DNA of 64,000 bases from EA-27 sp964396265 (GTDB lineage Archaea; Thermoplasmatota; Thermoplasmata; RBG-16-68-12; EA-27), in NCBI GenBank assembly GCA_964396265.1, contig CAYNEM010000001.1, forward strand, positions 124,001-188,000. The letters are read 5' to 3'. The position numbers were made by a program, and so were the translations under genes. This document shows positions 25,471-34,013 of the stretch, piece by piece (within the stretch, counting starts at the first letter, position 1; each line of letters opens with the position of its first letter). The notes below the pieces were generated by a model. That model ran no database searches. It saw nothing but the letters and a program-made list of their open reading frames with translations, and was not told the origin of the DNA.

Positions 25471-26558
25471 AGGGAGAGGCGGACCTTCGGGAGTATTGGC
25501 GGCGCCTCGTCGCGAAGGTGCCGTACGAGCCCGGGAACTACCCGTACGTGACCGCGCGGGTGAAGGCGAAGAAGGCTTCCCTGTACTCCGAGGACACGTA
25601 CCCGCGGCTCCTGCAGATGGAGATCCCGCAGATCGCGAGGTTCCTCGGCGAGGGGGCGTACAAGGAGGAGATCCTGGCGCACGGCGCGCGCCTTCGGCAC
25701 GTGGACCTCATCGAGCGCGCGACGGCGGACAACCTCGCGTCCGTGTTCAGGCGGATCATCGATATGTGCGAGGGGCGCCTGCGGGACATGATGGCGGGGT
25801 ATCTGGCTCGCTGGGACGTCGCGAACATCAAGACGATCCTCCGCGGGAAGCTGTTCGGCGCGAAGGACGCGGAGATCGAGGAGGACCTCGTGGCGGCCGG
25901 AAACCTCGACGCGACATTCCTCCGGAAGCTCGTGGGCCTCGATACGGTCGAGGAAGTGTTCGAGGCGCTCAAGGGGACGATCTACGCGGAGGCGCGCGAG
26001 AGCCTGGGCGAGTCGTTCGACCCCGCAAAGGGGTTCGCGGCGTACGAGGACGCGCTCGCGCACGCGTATTACCGCCGCCTCCTCGAGGAGATCCAGCCGC
26101 GAACAGAGCCGTCCCGCCTGTTCCGCGAGTTCGTGCGGCGGGAGATCGACATCCTGAACCTGAAGACGCTCCTCCGCGTGTGGCGCTCGAAGTCTTCGTT
26201 CGACCGCCCGGTGTTCCTCGAGGGGGGTTTGGAATTGGAGCCGGAGGAGCTCCTCGCGATGACCGCCCTCGACCTGAACGGCCTCCTCGCGCGCCTCGCG
26301 CGGACCTCGATGCACGCGGACGTCGCCGCGGCGCTCCGGGTCGTGGAGACGAAGGGCGTCGCGCACGTCGAGCGCACGCTCGAGAAGGCCCACCTCAAGA
26401 CCGCCTCGCGCTACTCCCACATCCATCCCCTGTCCGTTCTCCCCGTGCTCGACTTCCTCGCGCGCAAGACCCGCGAGGTGGAGAACATCCGGATCATCGC
26501 GCGCGGCAAGGAGCACGGCCTCCCCGCGGAGGCCATGAAGGAACTCCTGGTGATCTGA
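25455..26558 (+). CDS. atpC: A-type ATP synthase subunit C (central stalk socket)
   Basis: 367 residues of helical subunit C/d, linking the D-F shaft to the proteolipid ring. Three-fold repeat character is visible (YPRLLQMEIPQIARFL, DVANIKTILRGKLFG, DILNLKTLLRVWRSK), the last two being the N-x-K-T-L-R signatures of the family. The end overlaps the atpF start (TGATG). Confidence 0.92.
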   Translation: MATLVKGEADLREYWRRLVAKVPYEPGNYPYVTARVKAKKASLYSEDTYPRLLQMEIPQIARFLGEGAYKEEILAHGARLRHVDLIERATADNLASVFRRIIDMCEGRLRDMMAGYLARWDVANIKTILRGKLFGAKDAEIEEDLVAAGNLDATFLRKLVGLDTVEEVFEALKGTIYAEARESLGESFDPAKGFAAYEDALAHAYYRRLLEEIQPRTEPSRLFREFVRREIDILNLKTLLRVWRSKSSFDRPVFLEGGLELEPEELLAMTALDLNGLLARLARTSMHADVAAALRVVETKGVAHVERTLEKAHLKTASRYSHIHPLSVLPVLDFLARKTREVENIRIIARGKEHGLPAEAMKELLVI

Positions 26559-26854
26559 TGGAATTGGCGGTGGTGGGTCGCGATGAATTCGTCCTCGGCT
26601 TCCGCCTCGCGGGCGTCCGGAAGTGCTACTCCGTCGAGCCGGAGGAGTTGGAGGCGAAGGTCGACGAGGTCGTGGACGATCCGGAGGTCGGAATCCTGGT
26701 CCTGAACACGGAGGACCTGAAACGGTTGAGCCACGGAACGCGCCGGCGGCTCGAGACGGTGCCGCGCCCCGTCGTGATCGCGGTCGGGGCGAAGCAGGAG
26801 GAGGACCTCCGGGCGAAGGTGAAGCGCGCGATCGGAATCGACCTGTTCAAGTGA
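26558..26854 (+). CDS. atpF: A-type ATP synthase subunit F
   Basis: 98 residues: MELAVVGRDEFVLGFRLAGV is the hallmark N-terminus of subunit F, a CheY-like fold that stabilises the rotor subunit D. It includes GILVLNTEDLKRL and ends with the basic helix VKRAIGIDLFK. Start and stop both sit tightly between atpC and atpA. Confidence 0.93.
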   Translation: MELAVVGRDEFVLGFRLAGVRKCYSVEPEELEAKVDEVVDDPEVGILVLNTEDLKRLSHGTRRRLETVPRPVVIAVGAKQEEDLRAKVKRAIGIDLFK

Positions 26855-26863
26855 GGTGCAAGC

Positions 26864-28618
26864 ATGGTAGCGACGGTGCAGGCGGCAGGGACGGCGGGGG
26901 AGATCTATCGCGTGGCGGGTCCGGTCGTGACCGCCACGGGGATCCGCCCTCGGATGTACGACGTGGTGCTCGTGGGCAAGGAGGCGCTCATGGGCGAGGT
27001 CATCCGCATCGCGGGGGACCGGACGACGATCCAGGTGTACGAGGACACGAGCGGCATACGGCCCGGCGAGCCCGTGGCGAATACGGGGCAGCCGCTCAAC
27101 GTGGAGCTCGGGCCCGGCCTCCTCGGGTCGATCTACGACGGGATCCAGCGGCCGCTGCCGATACTCATGGAAAGGATGGGCAACTTCGTCCTGCGTGGGG
27201 TCCGCGCGCCCGGCCTCGACCGCCAGAAGCGATGGCCGTTTAAGCCGCTCGTGAAGCCCGGGGACAAGGTCCAGCCGGGCCAGCTTCTCGGCCTCGTCCA
27301 GGAGGCGAAGTTCGTCGAGCACCGCATCCTCGTGCCGCCGAAGGTCTCCGGCACGGTGAAGGACGTGAAGGCCGGGGAGTTCCGCGTCGACGAGACGATC
27401 GCGCAGGTCGACGCCGCCACGCTCACGCTCATGCAGTCGTGGCCCGTGCGGACGCCACGCCCCGTGCGCGAGAAGCAATTGCCGACGGTCCCCCTCATCA
27501 CGGGGCAGCGCGTGTTCGACTTCCTCTTCCCCCTCGCGAAGGGCGGGACCGCCGCCATCCCCGGGGGTTTCGGAACGGGAAAAACGGTCTCAGAACATCA
27601 ACTTGCGAAGTGGTGCGACGCGAAGATCGTCGTCTACATCGGGTGCGGCGAGCGCGGGAACGAGATGACGGAGGTGCTCACGGAGTTCCCGCACCTCGAG
27701 GACCCGCAGACCGGCCGGCCGCTCATGGAGCGCACGGTCCTGATCGCGAACACGAGCAACATGCCCGTGGCGGCGCGGGAGGCGTCCGTGTACACGGGGA
27801 TGGCGATCGCGGAATACTACCGGGACATGGGGTACGCGGTCGCGCTCATGGCGGACTCGACGTCGCGGTGGGCCGAGGCGATGCGCGAGATCTCCAGCCG
27901 CCTCGAAGAGATGCCCGGCGAGGAGGGCTTCCCCGCGTACCTGAGCGCGCGGCTCTCGGAGTTCTACGAGCGCGCGGGGCGCGTGACCACGCTGAACGGA
28001 CAAGAGGGCAGCATCTCCGTCGTCGGCGCGGTGAGCCCGAGCGGCGGCGACTTCTCCGAGCCCGTGACGCAGGGCACACTGCGCATCACGAAGGTGTTCT
28101 GGGCGCTCGACACGAAGCTCCGGGAGCGCCGCCATTTCCCCGCGGTGAACTGGCTCACATCGTACTCCCTGTACACGCAGAGCCTCGACCCGTGGTACCG
28201 GAAGAACGTCGGGGAGGAATGGCCCGAGCTGCGGAACTGGGCGTCGCGCGTCCTGCAGGACGAGGCGGAGCTCGAGGAGATCGTGCGGCTCGTGGGGGCC
28301 GACGCGCTGCCCGAGGACCAGCAACTCACGCTCGAGATCGCCCGCATGATCCGCGAGTACTTCCTCCAACAGAACGCGTTCCACAAGGTCGACACGTTCG
28401 CGCCCATGAAGCGCCAGCTCACGCTCATCCGCGCGATCCGGAAGTTCCACGACCTCGGGAACAAGGCGCTCAAACTCGACGTCCCCCTGAGGGACCTCGT
28501 CGGCCTGCCATCCCGCGCCCTCCTCGCGCGCGTGAAGTTCGAGGAGAAGTACGACGAGGAGATGCAGCGCGCCGTGACGATGATGGAAGAGGACTTCCGC
28601 AAGCTTGAGGTGGCGTGA
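26864..28618 (+). CDS. atpA: A-type ATP synthase catalytic subunit A
   Basis: 584 residues. Nucleotide-binding P-loop GGFGTGKT at 234-241, the non-homologous region before it (KVSGTVKDVKAGEF), SRWAEAMREISSRLEEMPGEEGFPAYL and the C-terminal helical domain are all intact. No intein interrupts the P-loop, which is a common insertion site in Thermoplasmata homologues. The stop overlaps atpB (GTGATG). Confidence 0.97.
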   Translation: MVATVQAAGTAGEIYRVAGPVVTATGIRPRMYDVVLVGKEALMGEVIRIAGDRTTIQVYEDTSGIRPGEPVANTGQPLNVELGPGLLGSIYDGIQRPLPILMERMGNFVLRGVRAPGLDRQKRWPFKPLVKPGDKVQPGQLLGLVQEAKFVEHRILVPPKVSGTVKDVKAGEFRVDETIAQVDAATLTLMQSWPVRTPRPVREKQLPTVPLITGQRVFDFLFPLAKGGTAAIPGGFGTGKTVSEHQLAKWCDAKIVVYIGCGERGNEMTEVLTEFPHLEDPQTGRPLMERTVLIANTSNMPVAAREASVYTGMAIAEYYRDMGYAVALMADSTSRWAEAMREISSRLEEMPGEEGFPAYLSARLSEFYERAGRVTTLNGQEGSISVVGAVSPSGGDFSEPVTQGTLRITKVFWALDTKLRERRHFPAVNWLTSYSLYTQSLDPWYRKNVGEEWPELRNWASRVLQDEAELEEIVRLVGADALPEDQQLTLEIARMIREYFLQQNAFHKVDTFAPMKRQLTLIRAIRKFHDLGNKALKLDVPLRDLVGLPSRALLARVKFEEKYDEEMQRAVTMMEEDFRKLEVA

Positions 28619-30012
28619 TGGCGCGCGAATACCGGACGATCACGCAGATCGCGGGGCCCCTGCTGTTCGTCGAGAAGACGGAGTACGTGGGCTACGGCGA
28701 GCTCGTCGAGGTCCTGACCTCCTCGGGCGAGCGCCGCCGTGGCCAGGTCCTCGACTCGAGCAAGGACATCGTCGTCGTCCAGGTGTTCGAGGGCACCGCG
28801 GGCCTCGACCGCGCGTCGAGCGTGAAGTTCCTCGGCGAGACGATCAAGCTCGGCGTGTCGAAGGACATGCTCGGCCGCATCCTGTCCGGGGCGGGCGACC
28901 CGATCGACGGCGGGCCCGCGATCATCCCGGACGAGCGTCGGGACATCATCGGGGCGGCGATCAACCCGTACGCGCGCGACAACCCGAAGGAGTTCATCCA
29001 GACGGGCATCTCGACGATCGACGGCATGAACGCACTGGTGCGTGGGCAGAAGCTCCCTCTGTTCTCCGGCGCGGGCCTGCCGCATAACGAGGTCGCGCTG
29101 CAGATCGCGCGGCAGGCGAAGGTGCCGGACGCGGTCGAGGCGTTCGCCGTCGTCTTCGCCGCCATGGGGATCACCAACGAGGACGCCCGCCAGTTCATGA
29201 ACGACTTCGAGCGCACGGGGGCGCTCAAGCGCGCGGTCCTGTTCCTGAACCTCGCGGACGACCCCGCGGTCGAGCGGCTCATCACGCCGCGGATGGCGCT
29301 CACCGCCGCGGAGTACCTCGCGTACAGCCAGGACATGCACGTCCTCGTCATCCTCACGGACATGACGAACTACGCGGAGGCGCTGCGCCAGATCGGCGCG
29401 GCGCGTGAGGAGGTGCCCGGCCGCCGCGGTTACCCCGGATACACATACACGGACCTCGCGACGCTGTACGAGCGCGCGGGCCGGATCAAGGGGAAGCGCG
29501 GCTCGATCACGCAGATCCCGATCATGGCGATCCCCGACGACGACTGGACGCACCCGGTCGCGGACCTCACGGGGTACATCACGGAGGGCCAGATCGCGGT
29601 GTCGCGCGAGCTGCACCGCAAGGGCATCTACCCGCCGATCGACCCGCTCCCGTCCCTGTCGCGCCTCATGGAGCCCGGGGTCGACGTGATGAAGACGCGG
29701 GAGGACCACAAGCAGGTGTCCTCGCAGCTGTATGCCGCGTACGCGGAGGGCAAGGACGTGCGCGGCCTCGTCGCGATCGTCGGGAAGGAGGCGCTCGGGG
29801 AGCGCGACCGGCGGTTCCTCGAGTTCGCGGACCGGTTCGAGCAGGAGTACGTGCGCCAGGGCCGCGAGGAGGACCGCACCGTCGTGGAGTCCCTCGATAT
29901 CGCGTGGAAGCTCCTGGCCGGGCTCGAGGACGCGTGGCTCACCAAGATCGACCGCAAGACGCTGGAGCGGTTCCACCCGCGCGTCCGGCAGGCGACGAAG
30001 GCGGCGGCCTAA
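28618..30012 (+). CDS. atpB: A-type ATP synthase regulatory subunit B
   Basis: 464 residues. Non-catalytic nucleotide-binding subunit: where the catalytic subunit has a P-loop it shows FSGAGLPHNEVALQ. It contains ERAGRIKGKRGSITQIPIMAIPDDDWTHPVADLTGYITEGQI, typical of subunit B. The ATG at 28618 overlaps the atpA stop; a GTG three bases earlier would add one residue. Confidence 0.97.
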   Translation: MAREYRTITQIAGPLLFVEKTEYVGYGELVEVLTSSGERRRGQVLDSSKDIVVVQVFEGTAGLDRASSVKFLGETIKLGVSKDMLGRILSGAGDPIDGGPAIIPDERRDIIGAAINPYARDNPKEFIQTGISTIDGMNALVRGQKLPLFSGAGLPHNEVALQIARQAKVPDAVEAFAVVFAAMGITNEDARQFMNDFERTGALKRAVLFLNLADDPAVERLITPRMALTAAEYLAYSQDMHVLVILTDMTNYAEALRQIGAAREEVPGRRGYPGYTYTDLATLYERAGRIKGKRGSITQIPIMAIPDDDWTHPVADLTGYITEGQIAVSRELHRKGIYPPIDPLPSLSRLMEPGVDVMKTREDHKQVSSQLYAAYAEGKDVRGLVAIVGKEALGERDRRFLEFADRFEQEYVRQGREEDRTVVESLDIAWKLLAGLEDAWLTKIDRKTLERFHPRVRQATKAAA

Positions 30013-30659
30013 TGGTCCTCGGGCAGTACAAGCCGACGCGGTCCCAGCTCCTCCTTGTGCGGAAGACGAAGAAGACCGCGGAGCGCGGGCACCGCCTCCT
30101 CAAGCTCAAGCGGGACGCGCTCATCGTCGAATTCTTCCGCGTCCTGGACCGCGCGAAGACGATGCGGTCGAACCTCGTGGAGAAATACGCGGTCGCGGAG
30201 CAACGCATCGCGATCGCGCGCGCGGTCGAAGGGGCCATCGGCGTCAAGTCCGCGGCGTTCGCGGTCCTCGAGAAGCCGACGATTGATTTGAAAACGCGGA
30301 ACGTCATGGGCATCGTCGTCCCCCGCATCGAGTCGCGCGCGGTCCGGAAGAAGATCGAGCAGCGCGGGTACGGCATCATCCAGACGAGCGCGCGGATCGA
30401 CGAGGCGGCGGAGGCGTACGAGGATCTCGTCGAGAACATCATTGTGGCGGCGGAGATCGAGACGACGATGCGCCGCCTCATCGAGGAGATCGAGAAGGTG
30501 AAGCGCCGCGTGAACGCCCTCGAGTACCGCGTCATCCCCGAGCTCAAGTTGACGGAGGCGTGGATCCGTCAGCGACTCGACGAGATGGAGCGCGACAATT
30601 TCATGCGCCTCAAGCACTTCAAGAAGGTGGCCGAGACGAGGGCTGCGGCAAAGACCTAG
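30012..30659 (+). CDS. atpD: A-type ATP synthase subunit D (rotor shaft)
   Basis: 215 residues, two long helices forming the central coiled coil: N-terminal KPTRSQLLLVRKTKKTAERGHRLLKLKRD and C-terminal RRVNALEYRVIPELKLTEAWIRQRLDEMERDNFMRLK, both conserved subunit D signatures. It turns with subunit F inside the A3B3 head. Last gene of the operon; the ATG overlaps the atpB stop (TAATG). Confidence 0.95.
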   Translation: MVLGQYKPTRSQLLLVRKTKKTAERGHRLLKLKRDALIVEFFRVLDRAKTMRSNLVEKYAVAEQRIAIARAVEGAIGVKSAAFAVLEKPTIDLKTRNVMGIVVPRIESRAVRKKIEQRGYGIIQTSARIDEAAEAYEDLVENIIVAAEIETTMRRLIEEIEKVKRRVNALEYRVIPELKLTEAWIRQRLDEMERDNFMRLKHFKKVAETRAAAKT

Positions 30660-30700
30660 CGCACAGGGCTGCGGCAAGCACGGCCTGACGCGCCGACGCT

Positions 30701-30710
30701 GGCTTTAAGT
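30701..30710 (+). promoter_or_regulatory. TATA box of archaeosortase gene
   Basis: GGCTTTAAGT lies about 28 bp upstream of the GTG at 30734, consistent with a separate, nearly leaderless transcript after the ATP synthase operon. Confidence 0.45.
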
Positions 30711-30733
30711 CGGACGCATCCCTCAACAGGAGC

Positions 30734-31714
30734 GTGGCGGACCTCCGCATCGCCCTCGACGCGATCCTGTTCGCGGGCATCCTCCTCTTCGGTGTCGGCT
30801 TCCTCTGGCGGGACCGCCGTTGCCATCTCGCGCGCGCGCTCGGGTGGGCGCTCTTCGGCGTGTTCTGGTTCCTGCAGGTCCCCGGGTTCCTCGTCCAGGG
30901 GGATCCCGTGAACACCCTCGGGGCCGGGGTCGCGCTCCCCGTGTTCCTCTTCCTCGGATATCACGAGAAGCTCTCCTACGATTGGCAGGAGGAGTACCAG
31001 CCCCTGCGGTTCCTCGCCGGGGGTGCGTTCTTCGCGGCGGGCATCTACTTCGCGTTCGACCGGATTCCCGCGCTCGCGGGCGGCCTCATCCAGGTCGTCG
31101 CGGACCAGACCGCTTTCCTCCTCAACGGCGTCGCCCCCGGATACTACACGGGCGCGATCGACTATGTGGGCAACACGGGTCTCTGGCGCGTGAACGGCGG
31201 GGAGATCTACGCGCCGATCGTGGCCGGCGGGAAGCCGGTCGTGAACATCATCCTCGCGTGCACCGCCATCCAGGGGATCACGATCACCGCCGCGCTCGTG
31301 CCCGGGACGACGGACCCTCTGCGGCGGAAGCTCCTCGTGCTCGGGATCCTCGTGCCCTCCACGTACGTCATGAACCTCGTGCGCAACGTCGTCGTGATCT
31401 ACTACTACGACGTGAAAGGCGACGAGTGGGAGTTCGTCCACAACGGGTACGGGAAGGGGCTGAGCTTCCTCGTGCTCCTGGTGCTCATGCTCGTCGCGTT
31501 CTGGCTGCTGCCGGAGCTGTACCTGAACATCAACGGGCTGTTCGAGCTGCCGTGGCGGCGGAGGCCGGGGCACGACTACCGGAAGCACGTCGGACGGCTT
31601 CTCGGAAAGATGGCGAGGCCCAAGGCGGTGGAGAAAAAGCTCCTCACGTCCTCGGAACCCGAACGACAGGTTCCTGAGGTGGGACCGTCGCCACCGGACG
31701 AAGACGGAAAGTAA
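30734..31714 (+). CDS. artA: Archaeosortase A family transpeptidase
   Basis: 326 residues, about seven to eight transmembrane helices. The exosortase/archaeosortase catalytic set is present: Cys176 (NIILACTAIQ), Arg217 (VMNLVRNVV) and His236 (WEFVHNGYG). Archaeosortase A removes a C-terminal PGF-CTERM helix from surface proteins and enables their lipid attachment. The GTG start fits the TATA box. The three large surface proteins encoded in this window end in ordinary transmembrane helices without a visible PGF motif, so the substrates lie elsewhere. The basic/acidic C-terminal tail (~60 residues) is longer than the core family. Confidence 0.88.
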   Translation: MADLRIALDAILFAGILLFGVGFLWRDRRCHLARALGWALFGVFWFLQVPGFLVQGDPVNTLGAGVALPVFLFLGYHEKLSYDWQEEYQPLRFLAGGAFFAAGIYFAFDRIPALAGGLIQVVADQTAFLLNGVAPGYYTGAIDYVGNTGLWRVNGGEIYAPIVAGGKPVVNIILACTAIQGITITAALVPGTTDPLRRKLLVLGILVPSTYVMNLVRNVVVIYYYDVKGDEWEFVHNGYGKGLSFLVLLVLMLVAFWLLPELYLNINGLFELPWRRRPGHDYRKHVGRLLGKMARPKAVEKKLLTSSEPERQVPEVGPSPPDEDGK

Positions 31715-31734
31715 CGGAAAGCAAATGTTAGGTG

Positions 31735-31869
31735 TTACAAGTGATGTCCTTGCACCGCGAAGGTCGTCATCAGGCACCAACACTCCGATGGAGTCTCCCT
31801 CGCGGACGTGAATTGGTCCGAGATGGTCCGCGCGGAAGGGAAGCGCGAGTGCCGCGTGGCCCTGTGAAC
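31735..31869 (+). pseudogene. Decayed VapB-type antitoxin gene and promoter
   Basis: The sequence from GTTACAAGTGATGTCC through CGGACGTGAATTGGTCCGAGATGGTCCGCGCGG aligns with the start of the intact antitoxin gene at 32908 and its promoter. The start GTG has become GCG, and the middle carries small deletions that break the frame. The ribbon-helix-helix region DVNWSEVLRA is still recognisable as DVNWSEMVRA. No toxin follows it; the ParE-like gene begins immediately afterwards on the other strand. Confidence 0.6.
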
Positions 31870-32130
31870 CTATCGTCCGTAGGCCTTGTCGTGATGGTCG
31901 AAGACCAGGAACTCCACGACGGCGCCCCTCACCTCGAAGAGGAGGACGAACGGCCCGATGTGGACCCTCCGCAGCCCCTTGAGCTGATGGCGGAGGGGCT
32001 TGTAGACCTCCGGGTCCCCGAGGACCTCTTCCATCTTCCTCCCGACGCGCTCGAACAACGCCCGGTCGCGCTTCTTCAGCTTCCGCAGGGCCTTTTCGAA
32101 GTCCCGCGAGAGGACCGCGTGGTACGGCAT
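31870..32130 (-). CDS. RelE/ParE-family toxin
   Basis: 86 residues. The layout is typical: N-terminal helices with basic faces (HAVLSRDFEKALRKLKKRDRALFERV), then LRGLRRVHIGPFVLLFEV-like strands and DHHDKAYGR at the end, where RelE-type mRNA interferases place their catalytic basic residues. The upstream small gene ends seven bases before its start, forming an antitoxin-toxin pair. Confidence 0.8.
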   Translation of the reverse strand: MPYHAVLSRDFEKALRKLKKRDRALFERVGRKMEEVLGDPEVYKPLRHQLKGLRRVHIGPFVLLFEVRGAVVEFLVFDHHDKAYGR

Positions 32131-32136
32131 CGGGCC

Positions 32137-32337
32137 TCAGAGCGAGGCAAGGTACGCGCGCAGCTCCTTGCGCGTGCGGAGGGTGACGCCTCCGCCCTCG
32201 CCGAGATGCTTCCTCGCCCGCAGGACCCTCCGGACGAACTCGGGTCGGAACTGCTCCTGGATGTCCTCGTACAGGACCCGGACGCACTCCCGGAGAAACT
32301 CGTATTCCTTGGCGGGGATGGTCACGACATCGGCCAT
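32137..32337 (-). CDS. Antitoxin partner of the RelE/ParE toxin
   Basis: 66 residues from the ATG at 32337: MADVVTIPAKEYEFLRECVRVLYEDIQEQF, then an acidic/basic helical tail ending RKELRAYLASL. The AKEYEFLRE segment is typical of small antitoxins that pair with RelE-type toxins. An 18-residue upstream extension is possible but lacks family likeness. It lies seven bases upstream of the toxin. Confidence 0.7.
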   Translation of the reverse strand: MADVVTIPAKEYEFLRECVRVLYEDIQEQFRPEFVRRVLRARKHLGEGGGVTLRTRKELRAYLASL

Positions 32338-32458
32338 AGCGCAGGCATGCACAGAGAGGGCTATCAAGATGTCGTCGTCGCCGCGCATCACGGCGAAGAC
32401 CTGGTGGCGGCGGCAATCGTATGCGGTGGCTAGGACCTTTTGGCGGCGCGACGCATCG

Positions 32459-32825
32459 CTACCCCGCGAACCGCTTCCAGTCGCCGATCCGGTATCGCCC
32501 GCGGCGCCCGAAGTACTCCATCATGTCCTTCAGCCCCGGAAGGTCCGCGACGTCCCCGGACCACTTCACGAGGCGCTCCGCGTACCGGTCCTCCATGTCC
32601 GCGAGGAAGTGCCTAAGGCTGAGGTACACGCCGTCAGGCACGACGCCGCCGAAGATCGCGGCGCCGTACACGTGGTCGCTCTTCTCCACCGCCACGATGC
32701 GGTCCCCGAACTCGAACCGCTTCAGCTCCTCGTTCTCCTCTTTGAACGAGTCGCGGACGAACATCACGATCGCGGTGAGCATGCCCGCCAGGAGGTCCTC
32801 GTCGCGGTCCGCGCGCAGGGTGCGC
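32459..32825 (-). pseudogene. Partial duplicate of the surface protein's cytoplasmic domain
   Basis: The frame ending at 32459 encodes 107 residues (MLTAIVMFVRDSFKEENEELK ... IGDWKRFAG) that differ at only seven positions from the last 107 residues of the 1513-aa protein at 34014-38555. DNA similarity continues to about 32825, where it stops abruptly. An internal ATG at 32782 could allow expression of the bare domain, so a working small gene is not excluded. No signal peptide or transmembrane helix is present. Confidence 0.7.
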
Positions 32826-32907
32826 CTCTTCCCGCCTCAGGGGCGCTTCGTGGCACTCCTGAAATCAGGAAGTAAGAATTAAGTATTACAAGTAATATCA
32901 CTGTATC

Positions 32908-33159
32908 GTGAAGGTCGTGAGCATCAAGGTGGACGAGGGCACCAAGTCCCGGATGGAGTCGGTGCCGGACGTGAACTGGTCCGAGGTCCTCCGCGCGGCC
33001 ATCCGAGTGCGCCTCGAGGCGGAGGAGGACCTCCGCAAGGACCTTGACCGGAGGCGCGCCCTTCGAGCCGCCAAAGGCATGGACGCGATCCGCGCGAGGA
33101 TGTCAGGCCGTTGGAGCGGGGCGAAGGAGGTCCGGAGATGGCGGGACCTTCGCCGATAG
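32908..33159 (+). CDS. vapB: VapB-type ribbon-helix-helix antitoxin
   Basis: 83 residues from GTG 32908. The N-terminal KVVSIKVDEGTKSRMESVPDVNWSEVLRAAIRVRL is a MetJ/Arc ribbon-helix-helix DNA-binding domain; the basic C-terminus would clamp the toxin. An AT-rich TAAGTATTACAAGTAATATC promoter region lies directly upstream, a likely autoregulatory site. It overlaps vapC by 22 bases. Confidence 0.82.
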   Translation: MKVVSIKVDEGTKSRMESVPDVNWSEVLRAAIRVRLEAEEDLRKDLDRRRALRAAKGMDAIRARMSGRWSGAKEVRRWRDLRR

Positions 33160-33572
33160 TCGTGGATGCCTCCGTGGCGGTGAAGTGGTTCAACCCCGAA
33201 GAGCACTCCGAGCAGGCGCTCGCCCTCCGCGACGACCACATCGCGCGCCGCGTCGTCTTAGCCGCGCCCTCGCTGCTCGTCTGGGAGGTGGGCAATGCCC
33301 TGCGTTACAGCCAAGAGCTGGGGTCGGACGACGTGAAGGCTGCGGTCCGTGACCTTCTCGACCTGCAGCTCGCGCTCCAAGAGCCCGATGCCTCATGGAT
33401 GGACGCCAGCGTGACAATCGCGTTCGAGCGCGGCCTGACGCTCTACGACGCGAGCTATGTAGGCCTCGCCGAGCACCTCCGGGCGCCCCTCTACACCGCG
33501 GACGCCCGGCTCCTCTCGACCGCCGAGGGCGTGGCGGTGCCGGTATCGGCATATGGGGGGAAGCGGCGGTAG
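33138..33572 (+). CDS. vapC: VapC-type PIN-domain toxin
   Basis: 144 residues, predicted Mg2+-dependent ribonuclease. PIN acidic residues: Asp10 (VVDASVAVKW), Glu50 (LLVWEVGNAL), Asp104 (LTLYDASYVGLA) and Asp122 (YTADARLL). The ATG at 33138 is preceded by GGAGGTCCGGAG and overlaps the antitoxin gene, the usual vapBC layout. Confidence 0.9.
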   Translation: MAGPSPIVVDASVAVKWFNPEEHSEQALALRDDHIARRVVLAAPSLLVWEVGNALRYSQELGSDDVKAAVRDLLDLQLALQEPDASWMDASVTIAFERGLTLYDASYVGLAEHLRAPLYTADARLLSTAEGVAVPVSAYGGKRR

Positions 33573-33694
33573 CGCTCCCTCCTGGACCGCGTGACATGTC
33601 GGGACAGAGCGGGAACGCGGCGAATCGTCGAGTCGCGCACATACTTGTGATAAGGACGGCTGCATGCGCCACAACGCCGGAGGAGTGCAACGGG

Positions 33695-33928
33695 CTATCC
33701 GTCCGATCGCGGCGGGTATCGTCGCAAGAGGGCGGCCTTCAGGATGTGGTCCAATTCACCCACGTCGGCGGGAGCAAGTAGGCTCTTGGCGGTGATTCGG
33801 TCCATCGCTTCGAGGTCCCGGATCCTCTCGGAGATCACGCGTCGGACAACCTCGCTCCACTTGACCTCCGGATGCCGTTTCATCTTCCGATGGAGGTCGT
33901 CGGGGATCGAGAGCGTGATGTTGGGCAT
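33695..33928 (-). CDS. Orphan ribbon-helix-helix antitoxin-like protein
   Basis: 77 residues beginning MPNITLSIPDDLHRKMKRHPEVKWSEVVRRVISERIRDLEAMD, a classic VapB-type ribbon-helix-helix protein. The next gene downstream on this strand is missing: the ~120 bases to the vapC end contain no PIN frame. It therefore has no adjacent toxin. In-frame codons back to 34024 would overlap the surface protein end and lack family likeness. Confidence 0.72.
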   Translation of the reverse strand: MPNITLSIPDDLHRKMKRHPEVKWSEVVRRVISERIRDLEAMDRITAKSLLAPADVGELDHILKAALLRRYPPRSDG

Positions 33929-34013
33929 GCGGAGAACCATCGTACTTGAGGGGATGAGCCTTTCGAACACGTTCTCGACGATGGAGGTTCTAATACGACC
34001 TACGTTCGGAGCC

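Noticed and set aside
26864..28618. Intein in the ATP synthase A subunit
   Set aside because: Inteins are frequent at this P-loop in Thermoplasmata relatives, but the gene is 584 codons with an uninterrupted GGFGTGKT.
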